Of a stretch of DNA of 64,000 nucleotides, positions 18,059 to 28,133 are shown one piece after another. Origin of the DNA: Cellulomonas taurus (GTDB lineage Bacteria; Actinomycetota; Actinomycetes; Actinomycetales; Cellulomonadaceae). Numbering within the stretch: the first letter of the stretch is position 1; each line of letters begins with the position of its first letter. The DNA lies in NCBI RefSeq assembly GCF_012931845.1, contig NZ_CP051884.1:2542001-2606000 (forward strand), written 5' to 3'. The notes under the pieces are model-generated. The model made no database searches. It was not told the origin of the DNA and was given only the letters and a program-made list of their open reading frames with translations. Position numbers and translations under genes: made by a program.

Positions 18059-19005
18059 CCGTCGCGCTGGTCACCGGCATCACCGGCCAGGACGGGTCCT
18101 ACCTCGCCGAGCGGCTGCTGAGCGAGGGCGTCGAGCTGCACGGCATGGTCCGGCCCGGTGACGAGGCGTCGCTGCCCGACGGCGTGCACCCGCACCGGGT
18201 GGACCTGGCCGACCAGGCCGGGCTGCGCGATCTGGTGCTGGACGTCGCCCCGGACGAGGTCTACCACCTGGCCGGGGTCAGCTCGGTCGCCCGTTCCTGG
18301 CAGGAGCCGGTGCTCACCGCCGCGCTCACCGGGATGGCGAGCGCCGTCCTCCTCGATGCCGCCCTCGCCGTGCAGGAGCGCTCGGGTCACCCGGTGCGGG
18401 TGGTGCAGGCGTCCAGCGCGGAGATCTTCGGCGACCCGGACCGGGTGCCGCAGGACGAGGGCACCACCGTGCGGCCGACCAACCCGTACGGCGCCGCGAA
18501 GGCCTACGCCCACCACCTGGTCGGGGTGTACCGGGCGCGCGGCCTGCACGCGGTCGGGGCCATCCTGTTCAACCACGAGTCGCCCCGCCGCCCGCCGAGC
18601 TTCGTCACCCGGAAGATCACGCAGGGCGCCGCCCGGGTCGCCGTGGACGGCGGTGGCGTGATCACCCTCGGCAACCTGGACGCGCGCCGGGACTGGGGCT
18701 GGGCACCGGACTACGTCGACGCCCTGGTCCGCGCCGCCCGGCACCACACCGCCCTGGACGTGGTGGTCGCCACCGGGGCCACCCACTCGGTGCGCGAGTT
18801 CGCCGAGGCGGCGCTCGCCCACGCCGGGGTGGGCGACCCTGCCGCGCACCTGGCCACCGACCCCGCCTTCACCCGCCCCACCGACGCCGCACAGCTGGTC
18901 GGCGACCCCACCCGCGCCCGGACCGAGCTCGGCTGGTCCCCGACCCGCTCCTTCGAGCAGATCGTGGCGGCGATGGTCGATCACGACCTGGAGCTGCTGC
19001 GATGA
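18055..19005 (+). CDS. GDP-mannose 4,6-dehydratase-like paralogue
   Basis: The 316-residue product is clearly of the same family as its upstream neighbour: [87 protein letters not shown]. The catalytic Glu, Tyr and Lys are kept. It lacks the GLVRGQ motif and many surrounding residues differ, which indicates old divergence. It may be a second dehydratase or the following 4-keto reductase that gives GDP-D-rhamnose; the sequence alone does not decide. Both ends overlap neighbours by four bases. Confidence 0.8.
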   Translation: MTVALVTGITGQDGSYLAERLLSEGVELHGMVRPGDEASLPDGVHPHRVDLADQAGLRDLVLDVAPDEVYHLAGVSSVARSWQEPVLTAALTGMASAVLLDAALAVQERSGHPVRVVQASSAEIFGDPDRVPQDEGTTVRPTNPYGAAKAYAHHLVGVYRARGLHAVGAILFNHESPRRPPSFVTRKITQGAARVAVDGGGVITLGNLDARRDWGWAPDYVDALVRAARHHTALDVVVATGATHSVREFAEAALAHAGVGDPAAHLATDPAFTRPTDAAQLVGDPTRARTELGWSPTRSFEQIVAAMVDHDLELLR

Positions 19006-20108
19006 CCGAGCTGCGGGTCGCGCTGACGGTGGAGCAGCTGTTCCAGCCCGCGCCGGGTGGTTCCGGCACCTACATCCGCGAGCTGGTCCCCCCGCTGAGC
19101 ACGCACGCCCGGCTGGTCGGGGTGGCCGCCCGTGGGCACCACACGGTGCCGGATGAGGACCTCGGCATCCCGGTGCTGACCTCCGCGCTGCCCCGCCCGG
19201 CGCTGTACGAGGCGTGGAACCGACTGCGGCGCCCGCGGCTCCCCGGCGCCGCCGACCGCGCCGACGTGGTGCACGCGACCACCTGGGCGGTGCCACCGGC
19301 CCGCGGCGGTCTGGTGGTCACCGTGCACGACCTGGCGTTCCTGCGGGCACCGGAGCACTTCACCCCGCGCGGCAACGCCTACTTCCGGCGCGCGCTGGAG
19401 GTCACCCGGCGGGAGGCCGATGTGGTGATCGTGCCCTCCCAGGCATCCGCCGACGACTGCCTGCACGAGGGCTTCGACGCCGACCGGATCCGGGTGGTGC
19501 CGCACGGCGTCCGGGTGCCGGAGATCGACCCGGCGCAGGCCGCCGCCATCCGCGCCCGCCTCGGTCTGGACCGGCCCTTCGTCTTCTGGTGCGGCACCTT
19601 CGAGCCGCGGAAGAACCTGCCCGCCCTGCTGGACGCCTTCGCCCGCATCGCCCCGGACACCGACCTGGATCTGGTGCTCGCGGGTCCATCCGGCTGGGGT
19701 GGCGCGGACGCGGACGTGCGTGCCCGCCTGACCGACCGGGTCCGGCTGCTGGGACGGCTGAGCCTGGCCGAACTGCACGTCGCCTACGCGGCGGCGCGCG
19801 CGTTCTGCTTCCCCTCCACCTGGGAGGGCTTCGGGATGCCGGTGCTGGAGGCGATGGCACACGGCACCCCGGTGGTGACCTCCGTCGGCACCTCGATGGC
19901 CGAGTTCACCGCCGACGCCGGGCTGCTGGTCGACCCGACCGATCCGTCCGCCCTGGCCGAGGCGCTGCTGGCGGCCACCGGTGACGAGCACGACCGGTTC
20001 GCGGGGCTGGCACGACGCCGCGCGGCCGACTCCACCTGGTCGCACGCGGCCGAACTGACCGCCGCCGCCTACCGCGACACCGCCGCCGCGCGGAGCACCC
20101 GAGCATGA
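19002..20108 (+). CDS. Family 4 glycosyltransferase
   Basis: The 368-residue GT-B protein has PGGSGTYIRELVPPL near the N-terminus, FVFWCGTFEPRKNLPALL at the start of the second domain, and WEGFGMPVLEAMAHGTPVV as the sugar-nucleotide motif. It is similar in layout to the transferase at 9269. Its ATG overlaps the stop of the Gmd-like paralogue and its stop overlaps the next glycosyltransferase. A GDP-deoxyhexose donor is a reasonable guess from its position. Confidence 0.88.
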   Translation: MTELRVALTVEQLFQPAPGGSGTYIRELVPPLSTHARLVGVAARGHHTVPDEDLGIPVLTSALPRPALYEAWNRLRRPRLPGAADRADVVHATTWAVPPARGGLVVTVHDLAFLRAPEHFTPRGNAYFRRALEVTRREADVVIVPSQASADDCLHEGFDADRIRVVPHGVRVPEIDPAQAAAIRARLGLDRPFVFWCGTFEPRKNLPALLDAFARIAPDTDLDLVLAGPSGWGGADADVRARLTDRVRLLGRLSLAELHVAYAAARAFCFPSTWEGFGMPVLEAMAHGTPVVTSVGTSMAEFTADAGLLVDPTDPSALAEALLAATGDEHDRFAGLARRRAADSTWSHAAELTAAAYRDTAAARSTRA

Positions 20109-21127
20109 CGACGCTGCGGATCCGCGCACTGGTGGTCACGTGGCAGGCGGTGGACCTGCTGCCGCCCTGCCTGGACTCCCTGCTCGCGCAGCACGTCCCC
20201 GGCGCGGAACTGGAGGTGGTCGTGGTGGACAACGCGTCCACCGACGGCACCCGGGAGCTGCTGGCCCGGGACTACCCGACCGTGCGGGTGATCGCCTCCG
20301 ACCGCAACCGAGGCTTCGCCGGGGGTGTGACACTGGGCACCGCCGACTTCGACGGCGACATCGTGCTGCTGCTGAACAACGACGCCGAGTTCGCCCCGGA
20401 TGCGGCCGCCCATCTGGTCGCCGCGCTGACCGCCCCCGGCGCCGAACGGGTCGCCGCCACCACCGCACGGATCGTGCTGGCCGGGCGCTACCGACGCACC
20501 GACACCCTCACCGCGGGGTCACCGGACGGCCGCTCGCTCTGGGCCCCCAGCACCGACCCGGACGCGGTCAGCCTGCTGAACTCCACCGGCAACGTGGTCG
20601 GCCGGGACGGTGCCGGCACCGACCGGGACTGGCTCACCCCGGTGGGGCAGGAGCACTCCCCCGCCGAGGTCTTCGGCTTCTGCGGTGGCGCCGCCGCGCT
20701 GCGCTGGTCGGCCGCCGGCGCGGTCGGTGGCTTCGACCCGGAGCTGTTCCTCTACTACGAGGACACCGACCTGTCCTGGCGGCTGCGCGCCCACGGCTGG
20801 GACACCCGGTACGTGCGCGAGGCGGTGGCGGAACACCGGCACGCGGCGTCCTCCGGTGCGGCCAGCCCGCTGTTCCGGTACTACAACTCCCGCAACTCGC
20901 TCACCGTGGTGACCCGGCACGCCCCGGCACCGCTGGTGCTGCGCGCGTGGGTCCGGCAGTCCCTGGGACTCGCCCGCGCGGTGCTCCACGACGGGATCAC
21001 CCCGCACACCCGCGCCCGGGCACGGGGATGGGGTGCCGCCGTGCGACGGCTGCCCCGCACCCTGGGCGAGCGGCGGCGGCTCTGGACCGACGCCACCCGC
21101 ACCCGGGCGCAGGCACTGACCGACTAG
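20105..21127 (+). CDS. Family 2 glycosyltransferase (rhamnosyltransferase-like)
   Basis: The 340-residue protein has VVVVDNASTDGTRELL, the Gly-rich NRGFAGGVTLG, the metal-binding LLNNDAEF, and GFCGGAAALRWSA followed by LYYEDTDLSWRLRAHGW, the catalytic ED of the WbbL/RfbF rhamnosyltransferase group. The C-terminal part has a basic, amphipathic segment. It ends the rmlA-led run; its TAG shares the CTAG palindrome with the stop of the convergent gene. Confidence 0.87.
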   Translation: MTTLRIRALVVTWQAVDLLPPCLDSLLAQHVPGAELEVVVVDNASTDGTRELLARDYPTVRVIASDRNRGFAGGVTLGTADFDGDIVLLLNNDAEFAPDAAAHLVAALTAPGAERVAATTARIVLAGRYRRTDTLTAGSPDGRSLWAPSTDPDAVSLLNSTGNVVGRDGAGTDRDWLTPVGQEHSPAEVFGFCGGAAALRWSAAGAVGGFDPELFLYYEDTDLSWRLRAHGWDTRYVREAVAEHRHAASSGAASPLFRYYNSRNSLTVVTRHAPAPLVLRAWVRQSLGLARAVLHDGITPHTRARARGWGAAVRRLPRTLGERRRLWTDATRTRAQALTD

Positions 21128-22107
21128 TCGCGGGCGACGTCCTCCGGCAGCACCCGCACGGCCCGATCGCCGTACTGGATCTGCTTGATCCGCTCCAGCT
21201 GGTCCTCCAGCAGCACCCGATTGGTCCGCTGCAGGTCGGAGAGCACGCCGAGCGCAGCCGCCAACAGCGCCGCCACCGCCATCACCGCGGCGAAGATCAG
21301 CGACTGGATGTGACCGTCGGTGCTGCTGTTCACGATCCACAGCACCAGGAACCGGATCATCGGGATCAGCGCCGCCAGCCCGAACACCGCCGCCAGGGTC
21401 GCGAAGATCATGTACGGCTTGAACATCAGGTAGCTGCGCACGATCGCCGAACCGGACTTGATCATGTGCTGGAACATGTTCGTGAACAGCCGGGACTCGC
21501 GGGTCTTGGCGTTCGTGGTCACCGGCACCGAGACGATCCGCAGCCGCTTGTGCCCGGCCTGGATGATCGTCTCCATGCAGTAGGAGAACTCGGTGACGAT
21601 GTTCAACCGGTACAGCGCGGACCGGGAGTAGGCCCGGAACCCGCTGGCGGCGTCCGGCAGCCGGGTGTCCGCGGCCTTGTTGACCACCGAGCTGCCGACC
21701 CGCTGCATCAGCTTCTTGAACGGGGAGAAGTGCGCGATCGTCGCCGTCTGCCGGTCGGCGATCACGATGTCCGCCGCCCCCGCGATCACCGGTGCCACCA
21801 GGTCGGGGATCCGCTCCTGCGGGTACTGGTTGTCGCCGTCGGTGTTCACCACGATGTCGGCACCGTGCGCCAGCGCGTAGTCCACCCCGTCGCGGAACGA
21901 CCGGGCCAGGCCCATGTTCCGCGAGTGCCGCACGATGTGCCGCACCCCGAGCCGCTGGGCCACCTCCACCGTCCGGTCGGAGGAACCGTCGTCGATGACC
22001 AGGATCTCCAGCTCGTCGACCCCCTCGATCTGCCGCGGGATCGACGCCAGCACCAGGGGCAGCGTCTCCTCCTCGTTCAGGCAGGGGATCTGCACGAAGA
22101 CCTTCAT
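21124..22107 (-). CDS. Family 2 glycosyltransferase with two C-terminal membrane segments
   Basis: The 327-residue protein starts at an ATG (22107). It has FVQIPCLNEEETLPLVL, VIDDGSSDRT, DGDNQYPQERI (DxD-like) and ASGFRAYSRSALYRL. Residues about 235-295 hold two membrane segments (MIFATLAAVFGLAALI, LIFAAVMAVAALLAAALG), then a charged helical tail. This domain order is that of membrane-bound polyprenyl-phosphate glycosyltransferases. It lies 7 bases after the GT2-GT4 fusion gene. Confidence 0.86.
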   Translation of the reverse strand: MKVFVQIPCLNEEETLPLVLASIPRQIEGVDELEILVIDDGSSDRTVEVAQRLGVRHIVRHSRNMGLARSFRDGVDYALAHGADIVVNTDGDNQYPQERIPDLVAPVIAGAADIVIADRQTATIAHFSPFKKLMQRVGSSVVNKAADTRLPDAASGFRAYSRSALYRLNIVTEFSYCMETIIQAGHKRLRIVSVPVTTNAKTRESRLFTNMFQHMIKSGSAIVRSYLMFKPYMIFATLAAVFGLAALIPMIRFLVLWIVNSSTDGHIQSLIFAAVMAVAALLAAALGVLSDLQRTNRVLLEDQLERIKQIQYGDRAVRVLPEDVARD

Positions 22108-22114
22108 CGCCGGG

Positions 22115-24610
22115 TCACGCCTTCCGGCCGACGATCCGGTTGATCCGGCCGGTCGCGCGCCGCACCACCTCGCCCGGACCACCGGCGGCGAGGTACTCCT
22201 TGGCCAGCCGCAGGTCGGAGCGGATGCCGCGCGGGCGCTCGAAGGGCACCGCGACCGTCTGGGCCTTGCCCAGCTCGTACTCCAGGTCGGCGGCCCGGCG
22301 CGGGAAACGGCAGAACTCCACCAGCGGGGCCAGCACGTGCGACCAGCGGTAGTCCTCGGCGAACTCGCGGACGTTGGCCTTCGCCTGCGCCACCGCGTCG
22401 TCGTCGTAGAGGTAGGTCTCCAGCGCCTGCTCCAGCGCGTCGACGTCCTCCGGCGGCACCGCCGCACCCAGACCGCGCTCGGCGATCAGGGTGCCGAAGG
22501 TGTCACCGCCGGTGGCGACGATCGGCAGCGACGCCCACAGGTAGTCGAGGATCCGGGTCCGGAAGCTGAACGCCGTCTCCACGTGGTGGAAGTGGGTGGA
22601 GACGCCGAGGTCGGCATCCATCAGGTAGTCGGCGCGCTCGTTGTAGGGCACCCAGCCGTCGTTGAAGAACACGTGGCTGCCGGTCAGTCCGAGCTGGTCG
22701 GAGAGCTGACGTAGCTCCCAGGCGATCTTCATGTCCGGCACGCCGGGGTTCGGGTGCTTGAGACCGAGGAAGTACAGCTTGACGTTCGGGTGCCGATCCT
22801 TGAGCCGGTCCACCGCGCGCACCAGGGTCAGCGGGTCGAACCAGTTGTAGACGCCGCCGCCCCAGATGATGACCTTGTCGTCGGCGGCGATGCCCGGGAC
22901 GGTGCCCTTGATCGCGTGCCGACGCTGCACCGGCTCGTCGTTGGCGATGCCGAAGGGCACTACCCCGATCAGCGAATCCAGGCTGTGGTCCTCGTCGTAG
23001 ACGGCCGGGTTGACCCGGCCCTGACCGGCGAGCTGCCCCAGCCAGAAGTCGCGCTGCTTGTCCGAGGCGCAGAGCACGTAGTCGGCGCGGCGCAGCTGCT
23101 CGTTCAGCACCCGGGTGGTCTCCTGCACCGAGTGCAGACGGCCGACGTCACCGAGGTCGCGGGCCTGCTCCAGCTGCTCCAGGTGGATCGGGTCGTAGAC
23201 GTCGGCGACCAGGATCTTGGTGCTGTCCTTGAGCCAGGGCGCGCCCTCCAGCAGGAAGCCCTGGAAGATGATGACGTCGGCCCAGTCGGTGTGCGCCCGC
23301 AGCGGGTGACCGGCGGAGTGCACCACCTCGAACTCGTCCGAGGTCACCTTCACCCCGGCGGTCGACAGCAGGCGGACGTCATGCTCGGGCGCCAGGGCGC
23401 GCGCGATCTCCCAGGCCCGGATCGCCGGCCCGGCCATCCGCTCCAGCAGCGGCTCGCCGGTGACCACCAGCACCCGGTGCTTGGACACGAAGTGCTCGGC
23501 GATGCCGAAGGCGTCCACCAGGTTGTCGTGCGCCGAGTTGTAGCCCTCGATCGCGTAGGCGGGCTCGATCGCGTGCCGGAACAGCGGGAACAGCTCGCGG
23601 TCGCTGCGCCGCCGCCGCGCCTGCAACTCCTGCCGCGACTCGGCCAGACCCGGGAACTGGTCCACCAGGTAGTCGATCGCGAAGAAGCCGGTGAGCGCCA
23701 TCTTCGGCACTTCGATCGTGCCGATGTCGTCCCCACCCGGCGAACGCTGCAGGTCCAGCGCGCTGGCGTCCACCCCGGCCCGAGCGATCGAGCGACGCAC
23801 GGCCAGCGCCATCGCGGCGGGCAGCGCCTTGGCCAGCGACTCGTCGTCCAGGTTCTTGTACATCGACAGCAGGGCGTTGCGCTCCAGCAGGTACGCCTCG
23901 CGGAAGTTGCCGAACTTCTTCATCGTGACGTGGTGCTTGTGGAAGGCCACCGAGCCCGGCACGTAGCGGACCTTGTAGCCCAGCAGGTTCAGCCGCCAGC
24001 CCAGGTCCACGTCCTCGTAGAACATGAAGAAGCGCTCGTCGAAGCCGCCGACCTCACGGTAGAGCGCGGTGGGGACGAACATCGCGGCGCCGGTGCCGAA
24101 CAGCACGTCCTTCGGGACGTCGTACTCCGGGGAGTCGGGCTTCTCCGCCTCGCGCTTATACCCCGCGCCGTACCAGGTCAGCGAGCCGTCGACGTAGTCG
24201 ACCAGGTTGCCGTCCCAGTCCAGGACCTTGCTGGCCACCGCACCGATGGTCGGGTCGGACTCCATCGCCTCGACCGCCGCGGCGATCCACTGCGGGCCGG
24301 GCCGCGCGTCGTTGTTGAGGAAGGCGACCCACTCACCGCTGGCATGCGCCACACCGAGGTTGCAGCCACCGGCGAAGCCGAGGTTGCCACCCGACTCGAT
24401 GACCTTCGCGTGCGGGACAGCCGCACGGATCTTCTCCGCGCTGCCGTCGCCGGAGTCGTTGTCGATCACGACCAGCTCGAGGCGGTCGGCGGGCCATTCC
24501 ACCCGGGCGAACTCCTGCAGACACGTGATCGTGTCATCGGCTCCGCGGTAGTTGACCAGGATGACCGAGACGACCCCCGGTCGGATGTCGGCCGGCTCAG
24601 GGGTCAGCAC
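22115..24610 (-). CDS. Bifunctional GT2-GT4 glycosyltransferase
   Basis: The 831-residue protein starts at a GTG (24610) with GGAGG four bases upstream. Residues about 10-260 are a GT2 domain: VSVILVNYRGADDTITCL, VIDNDSGDGSAEKI, FLNNDARPGPQW, MFYEDVDLGWRLNLLG. Residues about 450-800 are a GT4-like domain: VVTGEPLLERMAGPAIRAWEIA, VVPFGIANDEP, IIWGGGVYNWFDPLTLVRAV, ETAFSFRTRILDYLWASLPIVA. Both active-site regions look intact, so it could add two sugars in sequence. The frame stays open to 24919 but those upstream codons overlap the divergent exporter start. Confidence 0.87.
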   Translation of the reverse strand: MLTPEPADIRPGVVSVILVNYRGADDTITCLQEFARVEWPADRLELVVIDNDSGDGSAEKIRAAVPHAKVIESGGNLGFAGGCNLGVAHASGEWVAFLNNDARPGPQWIAAAVEAMESDPTIGAVASKVLDWDGNLVDYVDGSLTWYGAGYKREAEKPDSPEYDVPKDVLFGTGAAMFVPTALYREVGGFDERFFMFYEDVDLGWRLNLLGYKVRYVPGSVAFHKHHVTMKKFGNFREAYLLERNALLSMYKNLDDESLAKALPAAMALAVRRSIARAGVDASALDLQRSPGGDDIGTIEVPKMALTGFFAIDYLVDQFPGLAESRQELQARRRRSDRELFPLFRHAIEPAYAIEGYNSAHDNLVDAFGIAEHFVSKHRVLVVTGEPLLERMAGPAIRAWEIARALAPEHDVRLLSTAGVKVTSDEFEVVHSAGHPLRAHTDWADVIIFQGFLLEGAPWLKDSTKILVADVYDPIHLEQLEQARDLGDVGRLHSVQETTRVLNEQLRRADYVLCASDKQRDFWLGQLAGQGRVNPAVYDEDHSLDSLIGVVPFGIANDEPVQRRHAIKGTVPGIAADDKVIIWGGGVYNWFDPLTLVRAVDRLKDRHPNVKLYFLGLKHPNPGVPDMKIAWELRQLSDQLGLTGSHVFFNDGWVPYNERADYLMDADLGVSTHFHHVETAFSFRTRILDYLWASLPIVATGGDTFGTLIAERGLGAAVPPEDVDALEQALETYLYDDDAVAQAKANVREFAEDYRWSHVLAPLVEFCRFPRRAADLEYELGKAQTVAVPFERPRGIRSDLRLAKEYLAAGGPGEVVRRATGRINRIVGRKA

Positions 24611-24809
24611 ACGTCCTCCAACGTTCGACGAGCAATGAGGACGTCCAGAGCGCGTGCGCGCCGCGTCCGACCAGTCAGCGTACCCGCTCGGCGCGTGCAC
24701 GATCTGTGTGCGGGGACGGCAGGACCCAAGAAGACACGGGTGGCGCGGGTACTGTATTGCTCCGCATGCCCGGCGACCCCGGGTCGGACGCACCCCCCGA
24801 GAGGCCACA

Positions 24810-25718
24810 TTGACGGACACAGCCGAGGCCCGCGCAGTCGCGTTGGCCGCCGAGCCGATGCGCGTCGCGGGTCCGCGACCCGGGTTCGCCCGCGGGACGC
24901 TCGCCTCGATCCGCGACATCGTCGCTCACCGTGAACTCCTCGACTCCCTGATCAAGCGGGAGTTGAAGGCCCGGTACAAGGACAGCGCCCTCGGCTTCGT
25001 GTGGAGCCTGGCCCGTCCGCTGGCGATGCTGCTGATCTACTACATCGCCCTCGGCAAGTTCCTGGGTGCGGCGCGCCACGTGCCGGACTTCGCGATCTTC
25101 ATCTACACCGGCCTGACCGCCTGGGGCCTGTTCTCCGAGGCGATCCAGATCGGCACCGGGTCGATCGTGTCCAACTCGGGGCTGATCAAGAAGGTCTACC
25201 TCCCCCGGGAGGTGTTCCCGCTCAGCGTGATCGGCTCCGCGCTGTTCAACTTCGGGATCCAGCTGGTCATCCTGCTGTCGGCGACGGTGATCGCCGGCGC
25301 CTTCCCGACCGGTGCGCGCTGGGGCTACTTCCCCCTCGCCCTGGCGGTGATCCTGGTCTGGGCGACGGCGCTGGTGCTGTTGCTCTCGGCGGTGAACGTC
25401 TACCTGCGCGATGTCCAGTACCTGGTCGAGGTGCTCATCATGATCCTGATGTGGGCGTCGCCGATCGTGTACTCGCTCAAGCAGGTGCAGAGCCAGGTCA
25501 GCGGCACCCTGCTCGAGCTGTACCTCGCCAACCCGGTCACCCTCGCGGTGATCGGCTTCCAGCAGACGTTCTGGGTCGGTGGCTCCGAGGCCAAGGAACC
25601 GGTGCCGGATCACCTGGCCGAGCGGCTGGGCATCGCGTTCGTCGTCGGCCTGATCCTGCTCTGGCTGTTCCAGCGGGTGTTCGCCCGGCTGCAGAGCAAC
25701 TTCGCACAGGAGCTGTGA
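24810..25718 (+). CDS. ABC transporter permease for polysaccharide export (Wzm-like)
   Basis: I choose the TTG at 24810 because GAGAGG lies 5 bases upstream; the next in-frame ATG (24858) has no ribosome site. The 302-residue protein has the ABC-2 permease start (LIKRELKARYKDSALGFVWSLARPL), six membrane segments, and the LPREVFPLSVIGSALFNF coupling region. It is followed directly by its ATPase. Family role: moving a complete lipid-linked glycan across the membrane. Confidence 0.9.
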   Translation: MTDTAEARAVALAAEPMRVAGPRPGFARGTLASIRDIVAHRELLDSLIKRELKARYKDSALGFVWSLARPLAMLLIYYIALGKFLGAARHVPDFAIFIYTGLTAWGLFSEAIQIGTGSIVSNSGLIKKVYLPREVFPLSVIGSALFNFGIQLVILLSATVIAGAFPTGARWGYFPLALAVILVWATALVLLLSAVNVYLRDVQYLVEVLIMILMWASPIVYSLKQVQSQVSGTLLELYLANPVTLAVIGFQQTFWVGGSEAKEPVPDHLAERLGIAFVVGLILLWLFQRVFARLQSNFAQEL

Positions 25719-26918
25719 GTGACCACCGTCATCGATATCCAGGACGTGTCCAAGCGGTTCGTCATCCGCAAGGAGAAGTCCCTGAAGGAGCGGCTGGTCA
25801 ACTTCGGCCGGTCGAACAAGTTCAAGGAAGACTTCTGGGCGCTGCGCGGGGTCAACCTCGAGATCGAGTCCGGCAGCACCGTCGGCCTGATCGGCCCGAA
25901 CGGGTCCGGCAAGAGCACGCTGCTGAAGACCATCGGCGGGATCATCCAGCCCACCACCGGATCGGTGCACCTGCGGGGCCGGCTGGCGGCGCTGCTGGAG
26001 CTGGGCGCGGGCTTCCACCCCGACCTCACCGGCCGGGAGAACGTCTACCTCAACGCGTCGATCCTGGGCCTGTCCCGCAAGGAGACCGACAAGCACTTCG
26101 ACGCGATCGTGGACTTCTCCGGCATCGAGGCGTTCATCGACACCCAGGTGAAGTTCTACTCCTCGGGCATGTACATCCGGCTGGCCTTCGCGGTGGCCGT
26201 GCACGTGGACCCGGACATCCTGCTGGTGGACGAGGTCCTCGCGGTCGGCGACGAGCCCTTCCAGCGCAAGTGCCTGGAGCGCATCCGCTCGTTCCAGCAC
26301 GACGGCCGCACCATCATCATGGTGACGCACAGCCTGGACCAGGTCGCCGAGTTCTGTGACCGGGCCGTGGTGCTCGAGCACGGCAACATGGTGATCGACG
26401 GACCGCCGCGCGACGCGCTCAAGGTGCTGCGTGCCGAGTTCGAGAGCACCCGTCAGGAGGAACTGGAGAAGGCCCAGCAGGCCGAGGGCGCCGTGCCGCT
26501 GCCGCGCAGCCGGGTCACCGGCGTCAACCTGCGCACCCCCGCCGGGGTGGCCCCGATGCCGCCGCTGCACCCGGGCGACGGGATGATCGTCGAGGTCGAG
26601 GTGCACTCGGAGGAGGTGCTGAACCGCTGGGACGTGGCCATCGGCATCACCTCCCCGCTCGGCACCGTCCTGTCCTCCACCAGCGCCAAGCAGATCGGTG
26701 GCACGCTGCCGCCGCTGAAGATCGGCCGGAACAACTTCGCGTTCAAGCTGGACGCCCTGGCACTGAACGAGGGCGAGTACATCGTGCAGGTCCGGGTGGC
26801 CGGCCCGGACGGTGCCACCCTGGACAACGTGCCGGACGCGGTGCACTTCACCGTCGAGGCCGACCCGGTCAGCTCCGGCCCGATGTTCGTCTCCGGCAGC
26901 TTCCTCGCCGCCGGCTGA
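25719..26918 (+). CDS. ABC transporter ATP-binding protein with Wzt C-terminal domain
   Basis: The 399-residue protein starts at a GTG immediately after the permease stop. Residues 1-250 are the nucleotide-binding domain: Walker A GPNGSGKST, the signature-like FYSSGMYIRLAFAVA, Walker B ILLVDEVLAVGD and the His switch VTHS. After a Gln/Glu-rich linker, residues about 265-395 are a beta-sandwich Wzt_C domain, which in Wzt binds the finished chain end and gives export specificity. Confidence 0.92.
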   Translation: MTTVIDIQDVSKRFVIRKEKSLKERLVNFGRSNKFKEDFWALRGVNLEIESGSTVGLIGPNGSGKSTLLKTIGGIIQPTTGSVHLRGRLAALLELGAGFHPDLTGRENVYLNASILGLSRKETDKHFDAIVDFSGIEAFIDTQVKFYSSGMYIRLAFAVAVHVDPDILLVDEVLAVGDEPFQRKCLERIRSFQHDGRTIIMVTHSLDQVAEFCDRAVVLEHGNMVIDGPPRDALKVLRAEFESTRQEELEKAQQAEGAVPLPRSRVTGVNLRTPAGVAPMPPLHPGDGMIVEVEVHSEEVLNRWDVAIGITSPLGTVLSSTSAKQIGGTLPPLKIGRNNFAFKLDALALNEGEYIVQVRVAGPDGATLDNVPDAVHFTVEADPVSSGPMFVSGSFLAAG

Positions 26919-26935
26919 TCCCCACCCTCGGATCG

Positions 26936-27978
<1,043 letters not shown>

Positions 27979-28001
27979 TCGCCGCCGAGGCGCGACATCG
28001 G

Positions 28002-28029
28002 AACGGACTCTCCTGCGGGAGGGTCCGTT
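28002..28029 (+). terminator. Rho-independent terminator after rmlB
   Basis: AACGGACTCTCC pairs with GGAGGGTCCGTT (one G-U pair) around a 4-base loop. A T-containing tail (TCGTTTT) follows. Confidence 0.8.
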
Positions 28030-28120
28030 CTGTCGTTTTCGCCGGGGTGAAAGCTGCGGTCTGCACAGTCCTTTCACCAGCTTCGCGCCGCTGATCCGTC
28101 GCCGCGCCCTCCTGGCCTCC

Positions 28121-28126
28121 TATGCT
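28121..28126 (+). promoter_or_regulatory. -10 element (TATGCT) of a leaderless LCP gene
   Basis: TATGCT is followed by 7 bases and the GTG at 28134. The upstream ATG at 28122 lies inside this hexamer and is therefore an unlikely start. Confidence 0.5.
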
Positions 28127-28133
28127 CATCCGC

